From: Botrytis cinerea B05.10
Lineage: Eukaryota > Ascomycota > Leotiomycetes > Helotiales > Sclerotiniaceae
DNA: 64,000 bases
Assembly: GCF_000143535.2 (NCBI RefSeq)
Contig: NC_037310.1
Coordinates: 2,914,001-2,978,000, forward strand
Direction: 5' to 3'
Shown: in pieces, positions 44,471-55,758 of the stretch
Layout: each line of letters opens with the position of its first letter
How positions within the stretch are numbered: position 1 is the stretch's first letter
Program-made: the position numbers and the translations under genes
Notes under the pieces: model-generated
Databases searched by the model: none
Told to the model about the DNA's origin: nothing
Seen by the model: only the letters and a program-made list of their open reading frames with translations

Positions 44471-46404
44471 ATGCCTCTCCACCTTCCTGTCGTCTCAATG
44501 TTCTGCAGTAGAAGATCACCGTCACTTCTACAACGAAACCCCTCAACATTTCTCCGTTCATTCTCAAAAACTCCCGCCACTCTACTGAGTGCAAGAATGG
44601 CGTCCACGCTCCCAAGACTACCCCTCTTCGAGGCCATCTCAAGTCATGACCCCAAATCTACATCAGTAATTCATTCAGCCTCCGGAAGACGGTTTACATA
44701 TGGTCAATTATTACATGATGTAGCAGAAAGAAGAGACAAACTCTCGAACGAGGCTGGGCAAAAGGGCCTAGAAGGAGAAAGAGTTGCTTTTCTTGTAGAA
44801 AATAGCTATGATTATGTGGGTGCGCAACCTGAAATATCCATACGCAGAAAGAACATAGATTAAGATAATACACATATAGTGACTTTACTCTCCATCTTTG
44901 GTACGCACTCTATAGCTGTCCCATTGTCCCCGGCATTTCCTGCCCATGAATTACAATATATTTTGGATCAAAGCGAGGCTACAATGCTACTGTCTTCAAC
45001 CAAATTTGAGAGCAAGGCTCAAGAAGTGATGAACACTGATCTGGAATCCAAACCAAAACATATCAAACTTGAGAAAAAGCTCGAGAACTCAGACTATGGT
45101 AAAGTCACGTTGGAAGGGCCATCAGAGGGTAAAGGAGGCATGATGTTGTACACATCAGGCACAACCAATAGACCTGTGAGCTTTCCCATTGTAGAATTTA
45201 AACAATTACTTACAGATCTCAGAAAGGAGTCCTGCTTCCTCAATCAGTCTTGACAGCGCAATCGAAATCTCTGATCGAAGCTTGGAACTACAGCCCTCAA
45301 GATCATCTCCTTCATGTCCTCCCTCTCCATCACATTCACGGCACTGTAAATGCCATTCTTGCACCCCTGTTTACTGGTTCCACGATCGAGTTTCTCTTCC
45401 CATTCAACGCCACGGCAGTCTGGAAACGTTTCGCTGCCCCCTTCCTACCGGATACCCAGATCAAGGAACCCATTACCTTCTTCACAGTCGTCCCCACAGT
45501 CTATAATCGTCTTCTAAAGACCCACAAAGATCTCTCTCCCGAGGAGCAATCTGCAGCAAAAGAAGCCATCTCTCCCTCAAATCTCCGCCTCAACATATCT
45601 GGCAGCGCCGCCCTTCCTACTCCCACCAAAAATGCTTGGTCCGACCTATCCTCCAACAACGTCCTTCTCGAACGCTATGGCATGACCGAAGTCGGCATGG
45701 CGCTCTCCTGTGGTCTATCACCCACAGACCGCGTGGACGGCAGTGTAGGCTGGCCCCTCCCCACCGTCCAAGCCCGACTCGTCGACACCGAAACCAACGA
45801 AGTGATTGCCCTGGGCTCAGAACTCGACTCCAATGGTAAAGAACGCGATGGAGAAATCCAGCTCCGCGGCCCCACGATCTTCAAAGAATACTGGCGCAAC
45901 CCAGAAGCTACACTCAAAGAGCATGTTGAAGATTCTGATGGCGGCGGTCGCTGGTTCAAAACGGGCGATGTGGCTGTACGTCGCTATGTCGACAGCGCGG
46001 GAAAGAGTGGGCAGGAATGGGCTAAAGGTCCCATGTATTTCATCCGCGGTCGTAAATCAGCTGACATTATAAAATCCGGAGGGGAAAAAGTAAGCGCGCT
46101 TGAAGTAGAGCGGGAAATGCTATCGCTTCCCCAGATATCAGAATGTGCAGTCTGTGCTGTACCATCGGGGAACTGGGGCCAGAAAGTTGGAGCAGTAGTA
46201 GTATTGAATGAAGAATTTCTAGAGGGAAAGAAATGGGGACCATTGGACATGAGAAGAGCGCTCAAGGAACGATTGGCGGGGTATAAGATTCCGCAGGTGA
46301 TGAGGGTTGTGGAGAGCATTCCGAGGAATGCAATGGGGAAGATCAATAAGAAGGTGCTTGTAAAGAGCGTTTTTGTAGATGATGTTAGCGGAGATGAGAT
46401 GTAA
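44471..46404 (+). CDS. ACSF3-like acyl/malonyl-CoA synthetase, mitochondrial
   Basis: An AMP-forming acyl-CoA synthetase of 608 aa from three exons (44471-44819, 44880-45175, 45223-46404). The N-terminus (MFCSRRSPSLLQRNPSTFLR...) is basic and Ser-rich, like a mitochondrial presequence; an internal ATG at 44597 (MASTLPRLP) would give a shorter form. ANL motifs are MLYTSGTTNRPKGVLLP (P-loop), PLHHIHGTVNAILAPLFTG, LLERYGMTEVGMALS, WFKTGDVAV, and the hinge/lysine region GRKSADIIKSGGEKVSALEVE with the catalytic Lys in the C-terminal NAMGKINKK. The GMTEVGMALS and SADIIKSGG wording fits ACSF3, which activates malonate or methylmalonate for mitochondrial fatty-acid synthesis. Substrate is inferred, not shown. 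Confidence 0.92.
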
Positions 46405-47342
46405 GAGGTAGAACCGTAACACAAGACGGTTGTGGAAAGATAGGAAATAGGTTGTAGTATCGTAGCTTTTATACATAGAAAATTGAATACATCCATCACA
46501 ATTTCCATCTGAATGAAGGGCACCTTTGTAATTGTTCTCAGTGTAAATAAAATTTAGCATTTTACTTGCAAGATAACTGATGCTAAAGTAGTAGAAGATC
46601 AAACACAATTTCTACATAAGGCGTGTATTTACAAGTCGAAGATAGATATATGACATCTATTCTCTCTGTTTGTAACCTCTATCAGGATGCATCCTGTAGA
46701 CATCACATCACCGAAGCACATAAATATACCGCTAATAAAATGCTGATGAAGAGAGGAGAGGAACGGGACAAGACGATCACGCAAGCAGAAAACAGACGGG
46801 CGATTCAGACGAAGAAGCCTGCCTAAGCAAACATGCACTCATTGCTCCTTGAATAGACTTCGGATGAAAGATAGCAACAAACACATGCCCATGCCAATAA
46901 CCACATGCATCTTTACTAACGTACTTGCCTGAAAATCACTAACGCTCATCATTTAAATTGATATGTAACTTTGGATTTGCTAAATTCATGCCTCGCGCAT
47001 CTCTATGAACACACTTCTGATATCTGAGCCTATATTGATTGCCCAGTGTAGAATAACGCCATGCATAAAATAACCACCACCAAAAGCAGTAGTGTAATAG
47101 CAGAGCAATAAAAACAATATGGCATAAATACTACTCCCCCATAGGCTTAACAAGCCGATTTTAGGTATTTGTTGCCTTCAATAATGCATGCAGATACTGC
47201 TATGACAAACCGGAAACCTTTGTTGAACCGTCATCCATTTAGCCCTAGCATACTTTGTGGACCTTTATAGAAAAGAAAACCACGAAATCGTAACGCAGGT
47301 AAAGGAGAATCATATCTCATCTCGTGTACATGTTGAAAGCGT
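46405..47342. other. Convergent intergenic region acyl-CoA synthetase / eIF4E
   Basis: A 0.94-kb stretch with two 3' ends. No ORF with features and no RNA gene are seen. Confidence 0.5.
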
Positions 47343-48249
47343 CTAGACTGAATGCTTAGCCTTCGCGCGAGTACTTCCACTGTGTGCACTATCGGTATGG
47401 CCAGAGAATTCAACTGCCTCAGATGCTGGGAGCTTTAAGACTTCCTTGAACTTTTTGCCGATGTTCATCAGAACTTCTTTGCCCTTTTCGGCGGATCTTC
47501 CCTTTCCTCCAGCACCATTGCCATCTCCACCCCCGGGAATGCTCTTGCCAATTGTGCGAGTCCAGACACCAACACGGTAGAAACCCTTCCTGACGTTGAC
47601 AACAACACCCATAACCTCTCCGTCGTCTTCATCTTCGAGAGTCTCTCCAATAGCTGCCAACATGACGTGAAGCCAAAGTTCATCAATAGGGACATTGCGC
47701 TTTTCCTTGAATTGATATGACCATTTTCCACCGTGCTTGTTTTGTTGATCTTCCCATTCCGGTCGAACACCTTCCTTGAACAAATGGTAGTCAGATTTGA
47801 GGGCGAGTTCAGATGTTGGTGCGATATTGTTCTGCGAAAAAAAAAAAAAAGTTAGCAAAGTCAAGACATGTACAGAGACAAAGCACTCAAAATGTTATAC
47901 TTACGTATACGCCCCAAAATTCCTCAACAGAGTTGAAGGTGATAACCTCTTTCAAGAGATCGTTCCAGTTGTCACCCTACACTTAAGTCAGCATGGTTGA
48001 TGTAGAAAGGACTCATGGTAAAAAAAAAACAACCTTTCCACTGGGTGGCTTTGTGAACCACAAAGTCCATTTGTTTGTCAAAGGATGCTTGACGTTGAAG
48101 TTATCCTTATCATGGAAAACGGTAATTTGATCACCCTCTGCGACTGGCTTGGTGTTCTCATTTGAATTGCTGGCCCCTTCAGGCGAGACTGGAATGGTTG
48201 ACAAGTCAACTTGTTCACCAGTTGGTGCTTGTGCTGCGACGGCTGCCAT
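47343..48249 (-). CDS. CDC33: Translation initiation factor eIF4E (mRNA cap-binding protein)
   Basis: Binds the mRNA 5' cap and recruits eIF4G. Three exons (48249-48034, 47976-47905, 47831-47343) give 258 aa. The core starts VKHPLTNKWTLWFTKPPSGK and continues GDNWNDLLKEVITFNSVEEFWGVYNNI, which carries one cap-sandwich Trp and the FWGVYN element. SDYHLFKEGVRPEWED holds the second cap Trp (the PxWED motif), and GGKWSYQF and ELWLHVMLAAIGE complete the fold. The C-terminal region after NVRKGFYRVGVWTR is Gly-rich (GGGDGNGAGGKG), longer than in yeast. The first intron uses a GTTGTT donor followed by a T-run; the second is a typical GTAAGT. Confidence 0.96.
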
Positions 48250-49244
48250 GTTTGTATTATGTTTGAATGTGAAGTAGGATCGAGTGTCTAATGGACTGTG
48301 AAGGGGAGGAGAAAGAAGAGGTGAGGTGGAATAAAGTCAGTGCTGAGAAGATTCCTAGAGTTGATGTGATGTGCTCTTGCAGAATTGAATGCGAGGCTAG
48401 TCGAAATTCTATTTCCGTGGCGGGGTGATGAGTGAATGAATAATAGCAAAGACAAAAGAGTCTTAAGACGATTGTGCTCTGTCCACTTTCTTGTGATTGG
48501 GTAGACTTGTTGCTCCAGGCAAATTGTCTAATTTATATGTATTGAGATTATCGGCGTTCTTCCGATTTAGGATTGTAGGTAGGGTTTGGTTTGGTTTGGT
48601 TTGGTTTGGCTGTTAGCACTTTCTTCAATTTTTTGACGTTGCGATGCGACTAGACTTGACTTGCAATTAATGGTGGTGGTGGCCCTTGCCATTTTGAAAA
48701 AGCTCGGCTGGAACCCTTGATGCTGAGTAAGGCATAAATCACGTGAACTGATGGCATCTACTTGGGCATGGCCATTGTTTTGGTTGGGCCACTCCTGAAA
48801 AGTTGATGTGCAGAAATTTATTGAAACTTTCGAGATACTTGAAAACAGCTTAATTGGAAACGTAAAAAGAAGATGAATTACAGAAGAATTGGAGCAATAC
48901 ACTGCTCGGCAAATATACAATTCGCGTCTATATTGGAGGAAGTCAAAGAATATTCCACTATCAGATATCAGATAGCGGAATCCAACATACGTCACCGATC
49001 AATACATTCACAAAAAATAGGTAGAAAATTATTGACCTCTTTCCCAAATGCATTCATTGTTTATATATGATCTAGACCATCTATGTTCGTAATACAACTG
49101 AAGCCAATCCTAAACGCCTCGCTATGATTTGATTTGACGCAGTACTTTTATAAGTCTATCCAGTCGAGATCTTGTGAAATCCATCAAATCGTTATTGGCC
49201 AGAGTGTATAACGATTCCCGATTTGTAACCATGATATACATTTT
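48250..49244. other. Intergenic region with (GGTTT)5 repeat
   Basis: A 1-kb stretch holding the eIF4E promoter and the Sym1 3' end. Five tandem GGTTT units lie at 48583-48607, about 335 bp upstream of the eIF4E ATG. On the eIF4E strand they read AAACC. No gene is called. Confidence 0.5.
48583..48607. repeat. (GGTTT)5 tandem repeat
   Basis: Five exact pentamer units followed by GG. It is not the telomeric TTAGGG unit. Confidence 0.85.
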
Positions 49245-49957
49245 CTAGAGCTCTTTGACCTTCTCTACCACTTTTTCAACTGTGACTTCCGTACTGCGAC
49301 CGTTCAAGTAACTGAGGTAGCAGTTCCAGCCCAGGGAGACAATGTTGACAACCAAGACTCTGTGCTCAAGAGGAACAAGCTTGAAGTTGACAGCTTGAAC
49401 AGCAGGCCAGATCATGTAATTCTTTTGGAGGGCAGTAGAGTAGTTGGCTTCGATCTTCTTCTTTGGATCGGTTCCTTCGAGGACAGACATGGTGGTAAGG
49501 AACAAGCCCAAGTTGATGGGAGCTACAATACATTGATCGGCTGCGACTCGAGCTGCCATTTCGAGGTTCTTGTTCTTCAAAACAACATGGTTTTGAAGGA
49601 ACTTAAACCAGTTGGTAGCGATTGGACCGAAGATAGCTAAAAAGAGTTTGTTAACATCTCCTCCCACTGTTGTATCAAGCTATTCTTTACATACCACCAC
49701 CATAAAGTGCCATGCGACCTGTGCGAGCGATTTCATGGTCGTTGATGCCCTTCTTTTCAACTAATTGTTGTGCCAACACATCTCCAGTTGCGAAAAGGAC
49801 TGCCGATGTCACACTTTGAGTAAGGACAGGGCGAGCTGCCAACTTCATCTGGTACCTGTTACCTTGATGTTAGCTATCGCTCGCAACGATCTGAGACATA
49901 AAGAAGTATGATATCACGGCTGCATAGAAGATAAGGAGGTACTTACCAACGCAACAT
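49245..49957 (-). CDS. SYM1: Sym1/Mpv17/PMP22-family inner-membrane protein
   Basis: The yeast member Sym1 is a mitochondrial inner-membrane protein needed for ethanol growth at high temperature; Mpv17 is its animal counterpart. Three exons (49957-49947, 49855-49695, 49636-49245) give 187 aa, the family length. The first coding exon is only 11 nt (ATG TTG CGT TG) and the join reads [20 protein letters not shown]. Family landmarks are [17 protein letters not shown], the [30 protein letters not shown] region, [37 protein letters not shown], and [16 protein letters not shown], giving four hydrophobic segments. Confidence 0.95.
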
Positions 49958-50917
49958 TTTGTCTATGGGTTATTTAAACTTTGATAGAGTTTTGGGGTTG
50001 TGCCTAGGTATCCCTATTGTTTAAATTCAGAAGTTGATAAACAAGGTTGTAAGAATCAATTCAGATTGGGAGTAAATGTTGTGTTTTTCCTGATCAATGC
50101 AGACCGATAGTTGGTAGCAGATACCTAATAAATAAATTGCTATCCTTGGCCGAAGATCTCCATCAGGGTCTGATAACACTAGCAAGGTCAGTACTGTCTC
50201 CGAGCCGACTTCGGCTATTTGTCGGATCTCTTGAATTTCCCAAATTTGGAAATCCCCAGGTTGCGGAGAAGAAAGCTTGTTGTATATTGTTCTCTGATGT
50301 CTCTGATATTGTTACAGGCTAGTGAATCTTGAAGCTTGATATTGGACTAGCACTAGTGCTTTTGGACGAATGAGGTTAATCATATCAGGAAGCTATCAAA
50401 AAGGGGGTTGATTCAAGCATACTCCGCCTGGTAGGATTGAATAAAGAACACACAAAGTCTACCTAGTGGATACACAAAATCAACAAATTCTTCTGGAGCT
50501 TAAAGTTGTTTTTTCTTGTTAATCGTTGTAGCGTCAATGCTTACATTGTGTTTCATAAGGTATATACAATTTTTGTCTGTTTTCCCCCTATGTATTTGTA
50601 GCGTATCTCATTATCTTCATATATATTTCTGCTTTCCTACATTGTCCAATATTTTCTCCCTCAGAAGTTTCTTCTTCGTGTGACTAACAAACTTTTCCAC
50701 ACGCTCAAACATCTCCATATCTTGAGGCCTTTCATAATCTCAGTAGTTGTTGCGCAGATATCCAATTATCCCAATAATTTATAGCCTCTTCGGCTGAGTT
50801 CATATATCATAAGTCGTAAATTCGAAACGGTTCGTTTCGGAAAGAAAAATAGCAAATAACTTTTTGATGTCACCGACGTGACTACCTAGCAGCATTAACT
50901 GTTCTGCTTGGGCAAAG
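49958..50917. other. Intergenic region between Sym1 and MFS transporter
   Basis: A stretch of about 0.96 kb, AT-rich with T-runs, holding the Sym1 promoter and the MFS 3' end. No gene is called. Confidence 0.5.
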
Positions 50918-52934
50918 CTACATAATTTCGCTTGCAAACTTGCTTCTTAAACGAATGGTCGGTCCATAAATGGTCAAAACCCAAGGTACTATTGTCAATA
51001 GCGCTCCAATTCCGCCAAGTAAAGATGCTGCTCCTTGAAATGTAATATTGTTGAACATGATAGTTGCAATGAGTGGGAATATACCGCCGAGGACATTCCG
51101 ACAGAAACTCTGAGCCGCAAGAGCAGATGACGCATATCGATGATAACTGTCTGCGAGGTAGTTGAATGTTGCCAGATATATCGAATATATTCCCATAGTT
51201 GCGCAGCCAATGCCAAGAGTTGGGACTATCCAAGGAATTGAAGAGAACTGGGTCCACTGAAACAATGTAAGCCATTTGAACAATATCTGAAAGACACATC
51301 ACTTACGCCGAACCAGAAAAGACCAATGGGCAGTAAAGCCGATTGAAAACAAGCAAAGTAAAGTCTTGACTCAGGAGACGAGAGATCGATTTTGCTTCGG
51401 ATTATGCCTGGACTTTTTTCACTCTTGAACGTCCATTCGAGATACCTAACGAGCCACTGCTCTTGATAGATAGAAATGAAAGTAGATATTATTGCACCAA
51501 TCGACATAGCTGCAAACACAGCACCAGATTGTTCAATATTAAACCCATGAGAAGTCTCAAACACTAGAGGAACTGAGCCACTAAGAATTTGCAGTGTTAG
51601 CAGATGCGAACCCGACTTCTAGACATAGTTTGGTACTTACAAGGTCAAATATAGCACTGCCCAAGCAAAGGCAACCCACAAGCTGAAGAAAAATACTACC
51701 GACTCTGTGAATAGAAGATGGAATGGACGGTAGATGGAAATTTTAATCATCTGCGAGAGCGATTCTCTTTCTTCGTCTGACTTGACCTTCCATCTGACTC
51801 GTTGGGACTCATATTTTTCATTTGATGCCGACGTTGGCATCTCAAAACCAAAGTAACCAGCGTGCTCTCGTTCTTCATACCACTTGTTCAGACATTTTGC
51901 TTTCTTGCTCAGTAGTATGCTACCTCTCGTTTCTGGGAAGAAAAGCGTTATGGCCTACACGAGACGCACATTAGCATCTCCGGTTAATTTTGGAGTGAAG
52001 CCCAAATACGCACAATAAGCAGGAGTCCATTTGTGATAACTTGTACCCAGAATACCCATCGCCAGGAAATGTTCTGCGCAATAAAGCTGCTCACCAATGG
52101 GCCGAAGCCAGTGCCGAAAAGTGCTGCACCTGAGAATAAGGACTAATTTCAGGTTAGCTGGAAACAATTTTCTTAAGAACTCTCAAAGTGGCCATTTATT
52201 TACCATAGGCGTGTTTCGACCCTCCTTGTGATGAATATCACTAATAACTCCTCCGACCATTGTTGAGAACACAGAACTCCCACAGCCAACAAAGAATCTG
52301 GCGACAAGCATGCCTGGGTAAGATCGAGTCACAGCACAGCAAATTTGAGTGATGAAAAACAGCAGTCCAGAAGCTATGAAAATCGGCTTCCGGCCATTCA
52401 GCTCGGAAAATGGAGCCAGAACCATCGGCGCAATAGCGAACCCTTTTGTGGTAAGATTAGCTTCATGCTTGTCATGTAACTTTCGAAGCCATACTAACCA
52501 AAACAGAAAGTGGTGATCCCAGCCAGAATCGCAATGTCTGAAACATGCCAGTACTCGGACATTTGCTTGACAGCTGGAGAATATGCACCCGCAGTGTAGG
52601 CTGTAAGCATAGTCGCTATACAAGAAAGGAAGACGGTAAATCGTTTGCGACTTTCCGGCCAGTCGAACGGCGAAGTGTACTTCTTCAATTCTGGCTGTGG
52701 TGGTGCTGTTGCTGAGGACCCGTCGGATGAAACGTTACTCGTCGGCGAAGGGATCAACGTTTCGAATGTTAGATAATGATAAATGATAGGACTTGACGAA
52801 CGAAGCGCGTCCTTCGTTGCTGGATTCGCTGCAGGCTGAGCGCCGAAATCGAACTTTTTCTGGCCATCGTCCTCGAAATCCGTTGTTGAGTCAGATATTG
52901 AGGTATGCCTACTTGGATCCCCACGAGATGGCAT
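50918..52934 (-). CDS. MFS transporter, DHA1-like drug:H+ antiporter
   Basis: A plasma-membrane major facilitator with six exons (52934-52499, 52442-52204, 52142-52014, 51954-51641, 51580-51307, 51256-50918) totalling 576 aa. The cytosolic N-terminus is about 110 residues, Ser/Thr/Pro-rich, ending KYTSPFDWPESRKRFTVFLSC before helix 1. The first half has AIAPMVLAPFSELNGRKPIF (motif A-like) and ARFFVGCGSSVFSTMVGGVISDI, typical of DHA1 fungal exporters. FGPLVSSFIAQNISWRWVFWVQ corresponds to motif C and the end of helix 5-6, and FFPETRGSILL begins the central loop. Substrate (drug, metabolite or amine) is not predictable. An in-frame ATG at 53036 would add 34 residues. Confidence 0.92.
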
Positions 52935-54816
52935 GTTCGATTCTGCGTCGCCTATTCTTTGCTGCCCAAGACTGTAGAGCAAAACGAATGCCGCCAACGG
53001 ATATATATACCTACTCGAATTGGAGCTCGATGACAATGGACATGAAGCATCAGATAGAGAATGCCAATGCGATGCAGTGTGAGAAAAGAAAGCAATGACT
53101 CAATGGAAACAAAAGTAGCAAAGACCGGCATTGAGTCGAGATATGTACGAACGCAGCACTCCCTTGTGCCTATTCCCGTTGAAGCTATAACAAGCCTATG
53201 GAGGCTTCACCGCGGATCTCAACGAGTTAAGCCATGATGAGTTAGATGGCCCGTCGCTAGCTCAGGAATTGGCTGCAGAGATGCGGATTTTACACCGAAT
53301 TTTCAAATGTGTGTTGTTATTCCCGAACGGAAAGTATATTTATGGTGGGTTGGTGGATTGGTCATGATGAATGGTGCGTGTGGCGGACTGGTGGATCGGC
53401 CTCTTTCGGAGAAGTGGAGTATCAGAAATTCAAGATGGGGTATTTTGCTTCCAATTGCGGACGGTCGCACGTTGGAACCTACTTCACGTGATGGGTAGAC
53501 ATATAAGATGGCTGAAAATTGGAGGGGAAAGGAAGAAGGGGAATGCGATCATGGCGCCTCTATCCAATCTATTGCTAATAGCAATCCCGTATCTCACGAT
53601 TCGATAAGATGGGATGGATGTCGCGTAAGCCGTTGACAGAATGCTAATCCTCGCTGTTCTCCTCTGCTGGATATTCTCCGGCAATGGTCATGCGAGCCAC
53701 AGGGAAACAGAGGGGGACATAGCTGAATGTTATCCCAGCTCTTTTGTGAAGAACGACCAGATATTGATTGTCTCGATACGATCAGAAAATACGGAAAAGC
53801 TGCCATGAGAAAAAGGAAGAAATGGTTGTGGTCAGAATTTGAGAATGACCAGGCGATTCTATGATTGTCGACGCCTTTCAACTGTCATGTAGAGACTGCT
53901 CGCCGCTAATTTATGTATAGATATGTATATATATATATATATATATATACATAGAACTACCTACATATCGGAAGCACTCCGCAAGATGAACTTATACCTT
54001 TGGGTCGGCAATGCGGCATGCACGTATGCGAGGCACAAATACTCTTCACGTGAATCAAGACTTCACTTGAAGTTTAACTTTGACTTCCCCGTGTCAGTTG
54101 ATCCTTTCCGTGGATTACGTCACCAATGCCTCCAACCAGAGGTTCAAAGTTCTGTTCACGCCATGCATGGAGCACAAAGGAGGGTCTAAGTCTCCAGTTC
54201 TCAGCCTTACAAGCATTCCGCACTTCTTATAAGCCGTAAATCGAGAAAACAAAGACCTTATGCTTCTTTCGGCCTGAGTGCGGCTGTCCTTGTGCTACTA
54301 GATCGTCTCAATCTTTTGCCTTTGTCCCGTCCCGTCAGGTCCCGTTTCCCTGGGACCCTTTTGCTCTTTTCGAACAATGATGGCACGGATGATATTATTG
54401 ATTCTCGAAAAAGGCGAGGTGCAATTTTGACATTGTAACAAAGCCAAGCTCTTCTCGTCCCTTAGAGTTCTAATGCAGAAGTGATAAGCCTATCAGGTAG
54501 TCCGGACGTACCCCTCTCTAAACCCCATCCGGTTTGAAGGCTGGTCAAGCTCAGACAAGGTCGATGGCGTGATAGCTACGTGCTACAAATTTCTCTTTTA
54601 CCCCTCCTAATTCTTACGATGGCGACACTTCGATCAATGATTAAGTAATAATAAGGCATCATTCTTTTGGACGGACTAAGTGAATAGATTCCTTCTTAAT
54701 AAACCCCTCAACTCCTCCGTCCTCTTCGTCCTTTGCTTCTCTCAATCTCTACTCTACTTTGATACCAACTACATTGTACAAACACTACCTCATCAAACCC
54801 TCGACAAACATTCAAA
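52935..54816. promoter_or_regulatory. Divergent region MFS / peroxiredoxin with stress-element words
   Basis: A 1.9-kb stretch between head-to-head genes. Three CCCCT (STRE-type) words lie at 54511, 54601 and 54704, upstream of the peroxiredoxin start. A (TA)n microsatellite lies at about 53926-53949. No gene is called. Confidence 0.4.
53926..53949. repeat. (TA)n microsatellite
   Basis: About 12 TA units, flanked by GTA and CATA variants. Confidence 0.85.
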
Positions 54817-55758
54817 ATGGCTGAAGAGAGACCCACCCCGTAAGTTTACCTCTCAATTCTCCACGAAAGCGTATTTTCCTCAAACCGAACTTCAATCTAT
54901 TGATGTGAAGGTCAAAACTTTCTCTATTTGGCGACAAGTCGTACGCCAGAATCAAGAAGCATTGAAGGTCTTGTTCGTGTGCAACGTGCAATTTCACTAT
55001 CATACCTCTGAGCTCCGCTAACATTGCACAAAGCCTCCGTCTAGGATCCATCGCCCCAAACTTCAAGGCAGAGACCACTACCGGCCCAATCGATTTCCAC
55101 GAGTTTATTGGTGACAAGTGGGTTGTCTTGTTCTCCCACCCTGAGGACTACACACCCGTCTGCACTACTGAACTTGGTGCTTTCGCCAAACTCGAGCCAG
55201 AATTCACCAAGCGTGGCGTGAAGCTCATTGGTCTTTCCGCAAACACCATTGAATCACACGGTGGATGGATCAAGGACATCGATGAGATCTCCGGAAGCAA
55301 GCTTACTTTCCCAATCATTGGTGACAAGGAGCGAAAGGTCGCCTATGCATATGACATGTAAGCACGATCAACCATTTCTCTATGACTTTGGATTAGGCGC
55401 TGATGAGGAAACTAGGCTCGACCACCAAGATATCACCAACGTTGACTCTAAGGGTATTGCATTCACTATCCGATCTGTTTTCATCATCGACCCCAAGAAG
55501 ACAATCCGCCTCATTCTCTCTTACCCAGCTTCCACCGGTCGCAACACTGCCGAGGTTCTCCGTGTTGTTGACTCCCTTCAAACCGGTGATAAGCACCGCA
55601 TCACCACTCCTATCAACTGGGTTCCAGGTGATGACGTAATTGTCCACCCTGGTGTCAAAAATGAGGAGGCCAAGACCCTCTTCCCAGAATTCCGCATCGT
55701 CAAGCCATATCTTCGATTCACTCCTTTGCCAAAGGAGAAGACATCTGCTGCAGAATAA
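54817..55758 (+). CDS. PRX1: 1-Cys peroxiredoxin (Prx6/Prx1 type)
   Basis: Reduces hydroperoxides with one peroxidatic cysteine. Three exons (54817-54839, 55034-55357, 55416-55758) give 229 aa. Exon 1 encodes only MAEERPT plus two bases. The active-site loop is SHPEDYTPVCTTELGAF with Cys51; no resolving Cys appears in the remaining sequence, matching the 1-Cys class. The C-terminal dimer-interface part reads RNTAEVLRVVDSLQ...ITTPINWVPGDDVIVHPGV, as in Prx6. No mitochondrial presequence is seen, so a cytosolic location is more likely than for yeast Prx1. The first intron, 194 nt, is long for this window. Confidence 0.96.

Noticed and set aside
48583..48607. Interstitial telomere repeat
   Set aside because: The unit is GGTTT, not TTAGGG, and there are only five copies.
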